Of a stretch of 14,035 nucleotides of DNA, positions 1 through 8,150 are shown in pieces. The notes under the pieces were generated by a model. That model ran no database searches and had not been told where the DNA came from. It was given only the letters and a program-made list of their open reading frames with translations. How positions within the stretch are numbered: the first letter of the stretch is position 1; each line of letters begins with the position of its first letter. This DNA comes from CAZEYI01 sp964422855. GTDB lineage: Bacteria; Patescibacteriota; Gracilibacteria; Absconditabacterales; Absconditicoccaceae. A program made the translations under genes and the position numbers. The DNA lies in assembly GCA_964422855.1 (NCBI GenBank), contig CAYRCS010000026.1, positions 1 to 14,035 of the forward strand, in the 5' to 3' direction.

Positions 1-146
1 GCAAAATCTTGAGCCAATTCTTCTACTATAGGCCCCAATATTTTACATGGTCCACACCACTCAGCGTAAAAATCGAGAAGGACTACACCATCATAGTTGA
101 GTACTTCATCAGTAAATTGTTGATGATTTTCGATATGCATAACCAT
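1..146 (-). CDS. trxA: thioredoxin, N-terminal part (3' end cut by window edge)
   Basis: Small cytoplasmic dithiol-disulfide reductase that is recharged by thioredoxin reductase. The visible 48 residues contain the family signature: a hydrophobic strand (VVLLDFYA, residues 21-28) followed by the active site W-C-G-P-C (residues 30-34; Cys31 and Cys34 are the redox pair) and then KILGPIVEEL, the usual helix after the active site. The rest lies beyond position 1. I chose the ATG at 146. A second ATG two codons later (140) is equally possible, because neither has a clear Shine-Dalgarno sequence. A 144-base spacer separates it from the upstream secreted-protein gene, so it may have its own promoter. 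The gene encoding its likely partner TrxB lies less than 1 kb away on the same strand. No TGA codon occurs in this fragment. Identification is firm; only the length is unknown. Confidence 0.95.
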   Translation of the reverse strand, partial: MVMHIENHQQFTDEVLNYDGVVLLDFYAEWCGPCKILGPIVEELAQDF

Positions 147-177
147 GTTTTCAAAATAGACTATATAAAACCACGCC

Positions 178-201
178 CTGAGTATAAGTTTTTATGCTCA
201 G
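178..201 (-). terminator. possible hairpin in the trxA upstream spacer
   Basis: Ten-base arms at 178-187 and 192-201 around a four-base loop form a near-perfect inverted repeat (CTGAGTATAA / TTATGCTCAG, one mispair). In minus-strand RNA it is followed by a short T-containing stretch. It lies about 90 bases after the stop of the secreted-protein gene and about 30 bases before trxA, so it could end the trxB-secreted protein transcript or sit in the trxA leader. The mispair is a G-U wobble only in plus-strand RNA, and the T run is weak, so the assignment is tentative. Confidence 0.3.
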
Positions 202-290
202 CAGTAAAGCCGGGATGTTTTTTTTGTATTGTTTTTTGTAAGAAATGGTATCTAGTCTATATTGTATATATTTATGAAAATATGTCACTA

Positions 291-899
291 CTATAGGTTT
301 ATGTCTCCAAATGTATTACGAAGATCAATTATGTATCCAGTCATATCTTCAAGGAAACTAGGTAACAAGCCAAAAATATCATGAATTGATGCAAGAGCAA
401 ACAAGACATAGTGAATACCAAATTTTTGTTTGTCAGTAAGATTTGGTTTATCGAGAGCCTTGTTCATAATCTGTGTAAGCCTATCAAGTTTTGCCATCTC
501 TTGTTCTACTTGGAATTGGGTTTCTTCTATAATAATTTGTGCTTCATCAATACTCGCAATATCAATAGAACTGATATCCATAGTGCTTTCAAAATCTGGT
601 ACCAGATTTTCCAATATCCCATCCAATACATGAGCTATGGATTGATAATCGCCACAGTCCACAATATCTACCGAAGCAAGTACATTGTTTGCTACACAAT
701 ATTCACCCAGATACAAAGCAATATTATCATCGACGATCTGTTGTGTCTGACTACCTATTCCAGATAAGAACTCCATGAGCGTGCTATCTATATTGTCGCT
801 CATATTCTCTATAATATCAGCGGGGGTCATTTGTGCATATGCAAAACTATAGCTAGAGCTTATTGCGCATATAGCTATAAGAGCCAATATTTTTTTCAT
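291..899 (-). CDS. secreted protein of unknown function (202 aa, signal peptide)
   Basis: I do not recognise a family. The N-terminus is a classical Sec signal peptide: MKK, then a hydrophobic core (ILALIAICAI), then a probable signal peptidase I site after A-Y-A near residue 22. The mature part is acidic and mostly helical in appearance, rich in Ile, Asp, Glu and Gln, with a likely amphipathic or coiled stretch around QFQVEQEMAKLDRLTQIMNK. The mature protein has only two cysteines (in EYC and VDC, about 14 residues apart), which could form one disulfide. It ends at a TAG and contains no TGA codon. It starts 21 bases after the trxB stop on the same strand, so it is probably cotranscribed with trxB, and trxA follows downstream. 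The redox neighbourhood and the cysteine pair suggest, but do not show, a link to envelope thiol chemistry. Confidence 0.85.
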   Translation of the reverse strand: MKKILALIAICAISSSYSFAYAQMTPADIIENMSDNIDSTLMEFLSGIGSQTQQIVDDNIALYLGEYCVANNVLASVDIVDCGDYQSIAHVLDGILENLVPDFESTMDISSIDIASIDEAQIIIEETQFQVEQEMAKLDRLTQIMNKALDKPNLTDKQKFGIHYVLFALASIHDIFGLLPSFLEDMTGYIIDLRNTFGDINL

Positions 900-920
900 A
901 CTATCAAGAAATATAAAAAA

Positions 921-1913
921 TTATTTTCCATTTTCCTGTAACCACTTCTCCGCATCCAATGATGCTTGACAACCAGTTCCAGCAGAGGTAATAGCCTGTC
1001 TATATCTCTTATCCGCCACATCTCATGCAGCGAATACTCATTTGATCGATGTAGAGGTAGGGAAGTGAGTTCCTTCTCCAAAATTCTGAGTCGATCATTC
1101 TTCGCATGCTTTTGCATATGTGATCAAATATCAGGTTTCATCACTTAGTAATTGCTTGTCCAAGAATGCTGTATTTGGCGTGTGTCCGATAGCATAAAAC
1201 AATCCACCTACTTCGAGTACATATTCTCTATCTTCTTTGTTATTATATACTTTGAGTGCATTGAGCATATTGCCATCTCCGAGTGCTTCTCTGAGTTCAG
1301 TATTCCACAATACTTCTATTTTTGGGTTTGCTAAGACTCTATCTTGCATGGCTTTGGAAGCCCTGAAAGTATCTTTCCTCACCAATATAGTTATTTTTGA
1401 TCAGAAGTGTGTGAGATGATTTGCTTCTTCCATTGCACTATCTCCGCCTCATACGACGACAAGATGTTTGTTACGAAAAAATGGGATCGCTCCATCACAT
1501 ACTGCACAGGCAGAGATTCATCTCTGTCGATAGATCTCTTCTCCAGGGACAAACATACGCTTGGCAGTAGCTCCTGTCGATATGATGATGGTTTTGGTTT
1601 CAATAATATCAGTGCCAACAAAAACCTTGTATGGTCGCACAGATAGATCTACCTTATCTACGGTCTTAGTTTCTATTCTCACTCCATTGTGCAATGATTG
1701 TTTTCTCATGTTCATCATGAGTTCGCTACCATCTATTCACTCAGGAAATCCAGGATAATTTTCGACGATTGTGGTAGTCGTTAGTTGTCCACCAGCTGCA
1801 ATTCATCCAGCCAAAAATCACTCAAACATGAGTGGTTGCATAGCAGCTCTCGCTGCATAGATAGCTGCGGTATGACCTGCTGGTCCAGAGCCTATGATGA
1901 CGACATTTTCCAT
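921..1913 (-). CDS. trxB: thioredoxin reductase (330 aa, UGA read as Gly)
   Basis: FAD/NADPH enzyme that reduces thioredoxin. Read with TGA as glycine it is one uninterrupted frame of normal family length. Landmarks in order: FAD-binding GSGPAG at 8-13, redox centre C136-A-V-C139 followed by DGA, NADPH-binding GGGDSA at 155-160, and the C-terminal FAD motif GVFAAGDVAD from about 292, followed by RQAITSAGTGC and DAEKWL. Under the standard code it would fall into several pieces. At least ten TGA codons occur, including the first Gly of GGGDS and two in GVFAAG. A CGA codon at residue 129 sits where TrxB proteins usually have Trp or Phe (EE-x-Y-W-x-K/R-G), while another CGA at residue 93 sits before PY, where Arg is common. 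Start: ATG at 1913, five codons before the FAD fold as is typical. No Shine-Dalgarno is seen. Upstream is the assembly gap. Confidence 0.97.
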
Positions 1914-1939
1914 TCAATATGATACTGCATAAAACGATG

Positions 1940-2039
1940 NNNNNNNNNNNNNNNNNNNNNNNNNNNNNNNNNNNNNNNNNNNNNNNNNNNNNNNNNNNNN
2001 NNNNNNNNNNNNNNNNNNNNNNNNNNNNNNNNNNNNNNN
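1940..2039. other. assembly gap (100 N)
   Basis: Exactly 100 consecutive N, the usual scaffold placeholder for a gap of unknown true size. It removes the end of the VWA protein gene and any genes or promoter between it and trxB. The order and orientation across this point rest on the scaffolding, not on sequence. Confidence 0.99.
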
Positions 2040-2797
2040 CCTCAGGTCTCTTTTGCAATATGCTTGAGGAGATCTAGATTGATGTCGGTATAGACACTTG
2101 TACCAAAGGTATCTGTCCCTATGATGGTAGAGCCTGCGCCAAGTCATATAGTATATACTGGTATATTAAGCTGTTTGAGTGTTGGCAAAATCTGCTCAGG
2201 ATCATATCATTTGTTAGAGTCGCCATCCGTAATAAGGATGAAAAATGGACGCACATCTCACTGTATATGTTTGATATTACCCAATGCCAAAAGTAAAGCA
2301 TCGCCAATCGCAGTCCCTACAAAATTTTCCGTGGGCGGAAAGTCGCCCATAGAGAGAGACGAGATATTTGTTATTGTAGCAATAGTATCAGATGAATACG
2401 CCGTACGCAAAACAGGAAGTCATGAGAAAAACAAAGTGCTCCATTGGTATTGAGGGAGTGATTGTATGAGATTGGATACAAATCCTTTGGCTACACTAAA
2501 TCTACTCGGAGGCAAATCTTTTGCTGTCATCGAAAGTGATACATCAAACAATATTTGCGCTGCATATGCTGGTTCACGATTGACTAGTCATGGTGTGGTA
2601 ATGCGTAATTGCAGTGGCAACAACACAGCAAGTATAATACACAAAACAATTGCTCACGTATATATATTGGACCAGATCGTAAGCGCCTTGCGCGGAGCAA
2701 CAAACTGTGCTTTACTATTTCGTTTGTATAAAACAAAAATAAGTACCAGACAGGCGATACTTCGATAGAGTCATACTGCGTCATATACTATTTGCAT
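2040..2797 (-). CDS. membrane-anchored VWA-domain protein, BatA/BatB-like (3' end lost in gap)
   Basis: The visible 252 residues show two N-terminal membrane segments (about 10-24 and 48-63) and then a von Willebrand factor A domain. The metal-ion-dependent adhesion site is complete: D85-V-S87-L-S89, Thr162 (in VGTAIGDALL) and Asp191 (in LITDGDSN). The later strand VYTIGLGAGS is also typical. This layout matches Bat-type (aerotolerance operon) VWA proteins, which act at the inner membrane with MoxR ATPases in Bacteroidota and other groups. No MoxR is visible here. Eight TGA codons fall on Gly positions, for example the first Gly of IGLG. A CGA at residue 12 would put Arg inside the first membrane helix, whereas Trp would fit better. 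Start: the ATG at 2797, the first after an in-frame TAG. The C-terminus is hidden by the N gap. It lies 44 bases after the PrgI-like gene, probably in one transcript. Confidence 0.88.
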
Positions 2798-2841
2798 ATA
2801 TTTCGATGGATCCTAAACCCACCTTTCTTGTAGATAAGTAC

Positions 2842-3288
2842 TTACAATAATCAACCTTTCTCGATCTGTTCCAATACTTTGGGATCGACAACTTCTTTAG
2901 TCTTATAACTTATGACATCTTTTTGATCTCCAACATGAGATTCTTTGAGCAAGATATCTACTTCATCTGCTCTATCGAAATTAACCTGATACTTTCTGGT
3001 TGTGTCAAAGAAATATGTTCTGATAAGTTTCGCAATAAATGGAATAAGTGATAATTCTGATATCTGAAAAAATGCTATGATCACAAAGAGAAGAAAGACG
3101 GGCAAGGCAACCACAAGTCATACCATCTTGGAACCACTAGCAGATGCTTGATTAAATATAGCTAAAGAAATTGCTATACCCATCGCCAATATAAAAAGCT
3201 GGATAACCGATATAGTAAGCGGTCATATATTGAAGCTCATGGTCGCAAATATCCCTTTTTTGATATGCTTGGGGAAGACTACTTTCAT
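2842..3288 (-). CDS. PrgI-like small membrane protein (148 aa)
   Basis: Short inner-membrane protein. After a basic N-terminus (MKVVFPKHIKKG) comes NIGPLT, then two membrane segments (about 24-45 and 55-75), then ISELSLIPFIAKLIRTYFF and a charged cytoplasmic tail to a TAA. The order 'GPLT, two helices, loop, aromatic-rich amphipathic stretch ending near KY' is that of the PrgI family, which is common in Patescibacteria next to VirB4/TraC-type ATPases of type IV secretion or pilus systems. No such ATPase is visible here. Three TGA codons are read as Gly, two of them at the G of GPLT and near the second helix. The frame is open upstream to the uvrC stop, and the ATG at 3288 is the only ATG before the conserved part. 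A mini-ORF with a strong Shine-Dalgarno overlaps this start. The family assignment rests on pattern memory, so it is moderate. Confidence 0.6.
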
Positions 3289-3314
3289 GGAGCGAGGATA
3301 GATAAATACAGCAT
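3279..3314 (-). CDS. possible 11-residue leader ORF overlapping the PrgI-like gene start
   Basis: A perfect Shine-Dalgarno AAGGAG (complement of 3322-3327) stands seven bases before an ATG at 3314. The frame reads MLYLSILAPGK with TGA as Gly and stops at TAG 3279-3281, overlapping the first bases of the PrgI-like gene (ATG at 3288) in another frame. Most genes in this window lack a recognisable Shine-Dalgarno, which makes this one stand out. It may be a leader that couples translation to the downstream gene. With so short a reading frame, chance is a real alternative. Confidence 0.3.
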
Positions 3315-3345
3315 AAGTATACTCCTTAAGCCTCGAAATGTCAAA

Positions 3346-5070
3346 TTATTTCCACTCTTTCTGCATCTGTTTTTTCCTATACGCATTTGCAAAGCGATGA
3401 GATTCATCTCTGGCTTTGATGAGTATCCTATCACTATCATCATAAGTGAAATCATAATGTTTGACTACTTTATCGGTGAGGACAAGCAGTTCTTCTTTCG
3501 CTCCATCATTTTTTGCTTTCCTTTTTCTCGCATCACCTTTGCCCAGTGCCACAAACTGGATATCTTTAGCCTCAGCCATAAATTCTTTATTGCTTGCAAG
3601 TAATTTTTGTACAACACCGAGCTGTCATTTGCCTCAGTCTATGATACATATATTTGGTTTTTCACTTGGATTGTCCTTGGAAAATCTTCTGGTCAAAACT
3701 TCTTCAAGTGCCTTGTAATCATTGTTTTGTTGATCGAGAGTTTTAACTGTTTTGATTTTATATCTACGATATCATTTAGTCATAGGAATTCATCAAACTA
3801 GGCACGATAAGCCACCACTCATCCATCATCCACTGAGATGTGAGATGTCGATACATTCTATCTTATAAGGAAACTGATTGAGCCCATATCTGGTTTCGAT
3901 AGTTTTGAGTACATCGTTCATCAAACTTTCTTTTTCAAAACTACTTGCCTGCACAAAATCTTCAATACTTTTTTGCACGAGTTTGTGTAATTCGGTGAGA
4001 GTTTTTTTCTTTATTTTTTTGATCTTTGTATCGACCAAAAAGAGAGATCAATCGGTATACGAGTGTAAGTCTTCTAATTCTTTTTTGCAATCATCGGCAT
4101 ATATTTTTACTGCTCCATATTGGTTTTCTATCATTGCAACAAAGGCCGCCATATCGAGATCTTCGGCTTTTTGTTTGTGTCTGATGATGTCAATAATTCT
4201 TCACTCATACAGTGAAAAAATAGCAAACACTGTCCATCAGGACATCTCTTTGGCCATAGCTACAAAGCCACTGATGGATTGCTCCACGACGACTCTTTGC
4301 TTCTCTACGAGACTATCGATTTTGACATATATATCCCTCAGTTTTGCTGCTCGTTCAAAATGTTGTTTGGCAATTGCTTCGTCAATTTGTCTACGAATTT
4401 CTTGTTCGATAGGCTTGGTATTGCCTGCAAAAAAAGATGTGATGAGATTGATGATATGCGCGTATTCGGTCTTATACTCTTCATACGTTTTGTCAATCAC
4501 TAAGCCGTGTCTTGCAGCTTCATCGATATAGTACTGTGCGTTTTTTTGTTTGAGTTTGGCTATCACGCTTCGTCATTTTTCCAATCAGAAGTAGAAGTCT
4601 GTCCCCAATTTGCCACTTTTAAATTCTGCAACTTTGCTTGTTCTAAACTTAAGTATCTGTCTGAGGTATTGCATAAATTCTTTGACTACTTGTCTTTGGT
4701 GTTTTGGTCATATGTAGATAGCTTTGTCTTCATATCTTTTTCTGACGATACTTATTTGTCAGAAGTCTTCATGACTGATACGGATAAAGCAATAGTTCTG
4801 ATTATCCTTGAGCAAATTATTAAATATAGGCTGATGTTTTTTGATGAGGTTTGACTCTAAGTAGAGGGCTTCGCTCTCATTGTATACACACACATAATCA
4901 ATTGTTTTGGCTCTATGTACCATCTCCTGCTTCCATACCGATCCAGGACTGAAATATTGCTGGACTCTTTTTTGTAAATTCTTTGCTTTACCAATATACA
5001 AAATATTTCAAACACTATCTTTGAAAATATATATTCATGGTTCATGAGGGATATGGTTTATCTCTATCAT
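3346..5070 (-). CDS. uvrC: excinuclease ABC subunit C (574 aa, lacks C-terminal HhH domain)
   Basis: Dual-incision endonuclease of nucleotide excision repair, acting with UvrA and UvrB. Domains in order: GIY-YIG nuclease at the N-terminus (G12-I-Y14, Y25-I-G27, Arg35, Glu72 in YLESNLIK), UVR domain for UvrB binding at about 222-257 (AIAKQHFE-x-AAKLRD), and RNase H-like C-terminal nuclease with its acidic and His residues (Asp408 in ECIDISH, Asp478 in DGGKGQLG, His558 in RDESHRFA). About fourteen TGA codons are read as Gly, including G12 of GIY and one in DGGKGQ. The protein stops 16 residues after His558, so the usual tandem helix-hairpin-helix DNA-binding region is absent, and no remnant follows the TAA. 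A CGA at residue 240 sits where UVR domains usually carry Arg or Lys. The ATG at 5070 directly follows the stop of the DHH gene with no spacer, implying translational coupling. Confidence 0.96.
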
Positions 5071-5976
5071 TTATTTTTTGATATACGGTATAATACTTTT
5101 TCTCATCATAATATTATCTATCTGTCGCAATAGTCCATGAGCTATTCATGGCAATCAGGCATTTCCCATAAGTTCTGCTGTTTGTTTGTCGCGACTGAGT
5201 ATTGTTGTTTTGCCTGCTTGTATATCTTGGATAATGAGAATAGCATGAGTTATGTCTGCAGAGATCTCTTTCATGATGCTTGTGATTTCCTCTTGGCGAG
5301 CCAATATCATTGCACTATCATTCACTTCGATCTGAAATATAGTAAATTTTTTCTCCGGCATTTCTTTGAGATCAGAGACAAGAATCTGTCTAAGATTGTC
5401 ACATACATAATGAGTTTTAAAATCAAACATCTGCATAAACAATTCTTTATCTTCTACGAATGTTTGGAGCCAGTCTCTCATCCTTTCATCGCGAAACGTA
5501 GTAACATCTGCCTTGAAATTAACCGTATTGGAATATATCGCACAGAGGAGGAGTTGCGCTATTTTTGGGTCAAGCTTGATCTGTTGGTTAAAGTAGAAAA
5601 ACTCTGCTATCTGCGTCGCTGCAGCTCACACAGGTTCGACACGAAAAGCTGCATTTGGGAAAGCTGCATAATCAGGAAAAGATCTGTGATCTATAATTTC
5701 TATGACCTTATCCAGATTCACTGCATCAGGCATCCCACCTCTCTCTGACATATCCACCAATATAAAATTATCGTACCTATCATGTGCCCCCAATTCCTTA
5801 CATGGTATTCACAGTGTATCTATGACAAATTTTCCTTCAATATGTATGCCATCTTGAAAGGCAACGTAGTAGTTGTTTGCTACATCTTGTTGTTGCAAAA
5901 AAGACTTATACGCGATAGCACAAGCTACGCCATCAATATCAGGAGTCTTACATGCAGTGATAAGGATATTTTTCAT
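5071..5976 (-). CDS. DHH/DHHA2 phosphoesterase, family II pyrophosphatase-like with altered metal ligands
   Basis: The protein (301 aa) aligns by eye along its length with manganese-dependent inorganic pyrophosphatase (PpaC, about 309 aa). Matches: TPDIDGVACA (13-15 region), FILVDMSE with Asp75, IIDHR at 95-98, VEPVGAAATQIAEFF, LLLCAIYSNTVNF, and a C-terminal DHHA2 domain with ILIIQDI and a final LPGIAHGLL segment. Key residues differ from PpaC: Cys9 instead of the His ligand, Arg98 instead of the second His of DHH, Asn150 instead of the Asp ligand, and no Arg-Lys pair in the final segment. Asp13, Asp15, Asp75 and His97 are kept. It may therefore act on another substrate or have lost activity. 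Four TGA codons are read as Gly. Start: ATG at 5976 gives PpaC-like numbering, while ATG at 6000 would add eight residues. Its TAA abuts the uvrC ATG. Confidence 0.85.
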
Positions 5977-6017
5977 AGCTGCAGAATAATGTTGTCTCAT
6001 ATACTTGCAAGCAAAAC

Positions 6018-6044
6018 AAAAACTCTCCGGAACGGAGAGTTTTT
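6018..6044 (-). terminator. strong intrinsic terminator after the DUF5684-like gene
   Basis: A perfect 12-base stem (6018-6029 with 6033-6044) and a three-base loop, GC-rich at the tip and flanked by A5 and T5 runs, so it can end transcription on either strand. It lies 22 bases after the stop of the DUF5684-like gene and just before the DHH-uvrC cluster, separating two minus-strand transcripts. Its tip (CTCTCCG / CGGAGAG) closely resembles that of the terminator after rpsA. Confidence 0.9.
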
Positions 6045-6066
6045 GGTACTATGTATTGGTATACAA

Positions 6067-6579
6067 TTATCTCGTATAAGTAGCACTTCCATAGCCCAAT
6101 ATAGGGAAGAAAATGAACGGAAGTATAGCCATACCCACACCAAATCCAGTACCCTTACCAAACTTATGAGCCATACCTATAGATACTGCAAAATGCATAA
6201 TAATAGCCAATATAGCTCCTGCTATCCAACCCAATACAGGGATGAGGAATAACAATCCTACGAAAATCCACCATCCAGGTTTGCCAGCATTTGTGATAAA
6301 TACATAACAATTATGCCCAGGAATCAATGCTTCATACCAATTGTTACCCATCTTAGCAAACATCTTACACAATGGTATAAGGATAAGTACAACAGCAATA
6401 ATGGCTATCGCACCAAATACCCCTGCTCATCGACCAAGCATCATGCCCAAGTCATTGTTTGTCATAACATTTTGCATCATCATAGCTTGTTGTACTGCTG
6501 CTGGATCACCGGAGTTTTCTGCTGCTGTAGTTATGGCTTCCATAGCTTGTTGCAATGCTGCTGGATCAATATTTTCCAT
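6067..6579 (-). CDS. DUF5684-like membrane protein (170 aa)
   Basis: Integral membrane protein of unknown biochemical role. The N-terminal 45 residues are soluble and Gln/Met/Ala-rich with two copies of DPAA-L/V-QQAM. Then come a membrane helix (about 53-72), the conserved patch NNWYEALIPGHNCYVF, a second hydrophobic hairpin (about 103-135), the signature AHKFGKGTGFGVG, and a last helix ending in FPILGYGSATY. The W-x-A-LIP-x-x-N, FGKG and PILGYG elements are those I associate with DUF5684, often found next to signal peptidase-like proteins. One TGA (codon 51) precedes the first helix and follows a CGA (codon 50). Read as standard code, the gene would appear to start only later. Start: ATG at 6579. 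It lies 38 bases after grpE on the same strand and is followed by a terminator, so it is probably the last gene of that transcript. Confidence 0.8.
6481..6568. repeat. pair of 28-base near-identical direct repeats inside the DUF5684-like gene
   Basis: The stretches at 6481-6508 and 6541-6568 differ at two positions and start 60 bases apart. They encode the two DPAA-L/V-QQAM copies in the N-terminal tail of the protein. This looks like a short in-frame duplication within the gene. Confidence 0.7.
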
Positions 6580-6617
6580 GAGATATGGTAAAGAGTATAA
6601 AACTTTTTGTGATTTTT

Positions 6618-7214
6618 TTATTGTCCGATAACTACCTTGCTTGCAACGATTACTTTTTTTGTCTGTCCATCATCGTAGATGAAACCTTTGGCAAATTCTG
6701 CAATAATTTTGCCCTTCATAGCTTCATCATCGGTAGGCTGCATACTGACTGGATCATGCATATAGGAGTCAGGAGTTTGTCCTATAGATTCGATAGGCTT
6801 TACTTTCATACTACCCAAGGTCTGCAAAAATTTACTATACACGATTTCTACTCACTTCGTCAGTGGATCTTCCTTGTGATCTGGTCATATACTTTCCAAA
6901 GACTTTCTCAAGTCTTCTACAAACGGCAAAAATTTCTTGACTACGTCTATGAGTGTATCGATATGTGCAGTCTTTGCTTCTTCGTCTTTTTGTCTGCTCC
7001 ATCTATCAAAATCCATCTTGAGATTGATGTAGTCGTATTGCGCTCTCTTGGTGATACCACCTTGTTCCTCCAATTGTTTTTGCAACATCTGTACTTGTTC
7101 TTGGAGTACATCTATAGTGACTGTTTTTTGTGTACTATCTTGAGCACTCTGATCGCCTTGTGTTCCCTTGTCTTGTTCTTCGATTTGTTCGTCTTTTACT
7201 ATGTCTTCTGCCAT
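6618..7214 (-). CDS. grpE: nucleotide exchange factor GrpE (198 aa)
   Basis: Cochaperone that releases ADP from DnaK. The protein has an acidic, Gln-rich N-terminal tail, a long coiled-coil helix (about 33-75: VLQEQVQMLQKQLEEQ, then RAQYDYINLKMDFDRWSRQKDEE), the conserved VVKKFLPFVEDLRKSLES, and the C-terminal beta-wing ending in GFIYDDGQTKKVIVASKVVIG. The length is usual for the family. One TGA (just after SLES) reads as Gly and would otherwise split the gene in two. Start: I chose ATG at 7214 because the acidic MAED start is typical and a weak AGGA precedes it. An in-frame ATG at 7247 would add eleven hydrophobic residues. dnaK and dnaJ are not in the window. The gene lies 31-64 bases after the carboxypeptidase, depending on the start chosen. 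Confidence 0.95.
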
Positions 7215-7278
7215 ATCCTGATATACATACAAAAAATAAATACGCATACACTATAGTAAAGATATTTTGGAATGCAAA

Positions 7279-8043
7279 CTATTGCGATATACTATGAGAA
7301 TTAGCATAATATTCCCCCAAGGTCCACCCATTTTCATACAAAAAAGTAGCCAATCATTTCCCTACATATCTTCGATGCCAACCCTCTTCCATCTGTCCGT
7401 CGATATCCATGCCTTTTTGGAAAGTGTTGTGAAAGCCATATTTGTGCGCATTGTTTTCTAGCCATTTATAGTATTTATTATTCTTATCGCTGATGGAATA
7501 CAGTCCCCCTCTATCAGTTCATACTGCTAGATCGACAGCTAGTCATGCTTGATGTTCACTGGTACCTGCCTGTGCACATCTTGCTCTCGAGCATCATGCA
7601 CCTAGGAGTCTTTTTTGATCTTGATAGGACCTATATGCGCTGACGAGGACAAACTTTTTGGCATATTCTATATAAAAGTCTTGTGCCATTTCAGTAAATG
7701 CACGACTTGCCTCTGGTCTCAGTAATGGTTTTGCGGTTTTTGTGATGATATAAGAAGTATCTACTTCTACCAGATCTGCAGGAATATAATTTAAATCATC
7801 ATATGGCTTACGAACACTAACATATTTTTGTATAGATGCATCATTTTCGAGATCGTAGTCCGCATTCATTAAAAGAGCGCCTTTGCGCATCAAGCCAAGA
7901 ATAGCAAAAACACCTTGTTCTGTGCCACTTGGTTTGTCCATACCGTATCCGATAGGATCTGTTGATATAGCTTGATCGACAAACATAGCAGCAAAAGCCA
8001 CTATAATCGCAACAAATACAAGTCTTATCTCTCGTTTTTTCAT
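7279..8043 (-). CDS. VanY-type D-alanyl-D-alanine carboxypeptidase, membrane-anchored (254 aa)
   Basis: Zinc peptidase of the VanY / M15B group that trims D-Ala from peptidoglycan stem peptides outside the membrane. An N-terminal anchor (about 6-26) leads into the catalytic domain: SAYRSYQDQ (substrate Arg138), SEHQAGLAVDL giving zinc ligands His164 and Asp171, and E220-G-W-H223 with catalytic Glu220 and zinc ligand His223. A YGF segment (about 202-204) lies between them, as in the family. Four TGA codons read as Gly. A CGA at residue 224 sits directly after WH, where the family motif is WHWRYVG, so Trp is expected. Start: ATG at 8043. An upstream TTG at 8067 is less likely because it would displace the anchor. 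It is first in a probable transcript with grpE and the DUF5684-like gene. Two extra cysteines (151 and 156) lie beside the active-site loop. Confidence 0.93.
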
Positions 8044-8108
8044 ATTGAGCACTATATACTTTCCCAAACAAAAAGAAATATAAAAATCAGGCTATTTTGT
8101 GCTACATT

Positions 8109-8138
8109 TTGCTTGTTTTTACAAAGGAATTGTATACA
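8109..8138 (+). promoter_or_regulatory. candidate sigma-70-type promoter for the tRNA gene
   Basis: TTGCTT at 8109-8114 and TATACA at 8133-8138 are separated by 18 bases, placing a start site a few bases before the tRNA 5' end at 8151. Spacing and position fit a tRNA promoter. The element match is fair rather than strong. Confidence 0.45.
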
Positions 8139-8150
8139 CTCACTTGCCAA

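Noticed and set aside
921..1913. Several short standard-code ORFs suggesting a broken thioredoxin reductase pseudogene
   Set aside because: All pieces are in one frame, separated only by TGA at glycine positions. Read with table 25 the gene is intact with all motifs.
3878..4531. 217-codon open frame on the plus strand
   Set aside because: Antisense to uvrC, whose motifs are clear on the minus strand. The plus-strand product is low-complexity Ser/Leu-rich with no recognisable domain.
5137..5748. 203-codon open frame on the plus strand
   Set aside because: Shadow of the DHH/DHHA2 gene on the opposite strand.
7215..7247. Upstream ATG start for grpE
   Set aside because: It would add hydrophobic residues (MRIYFLYVYQD) to a protein family with an acidic cytoplasmic N-terminus. 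It remains an alternative.
6585..7256. 223-codon open frame on the plus strand, hydrophobic
   Set aside because: Antisense to grpE. Phe/Leu richness comes from Lys/Glu-rich coding on the other strand.
8044..8067. Upstream TTG start for the VanY-type carboxypeptidase
   Set aside because: The ATG at 8043 gives the usual short basic N-terminus before the membrane anchor. TTG would only add eight weakly supported residues.
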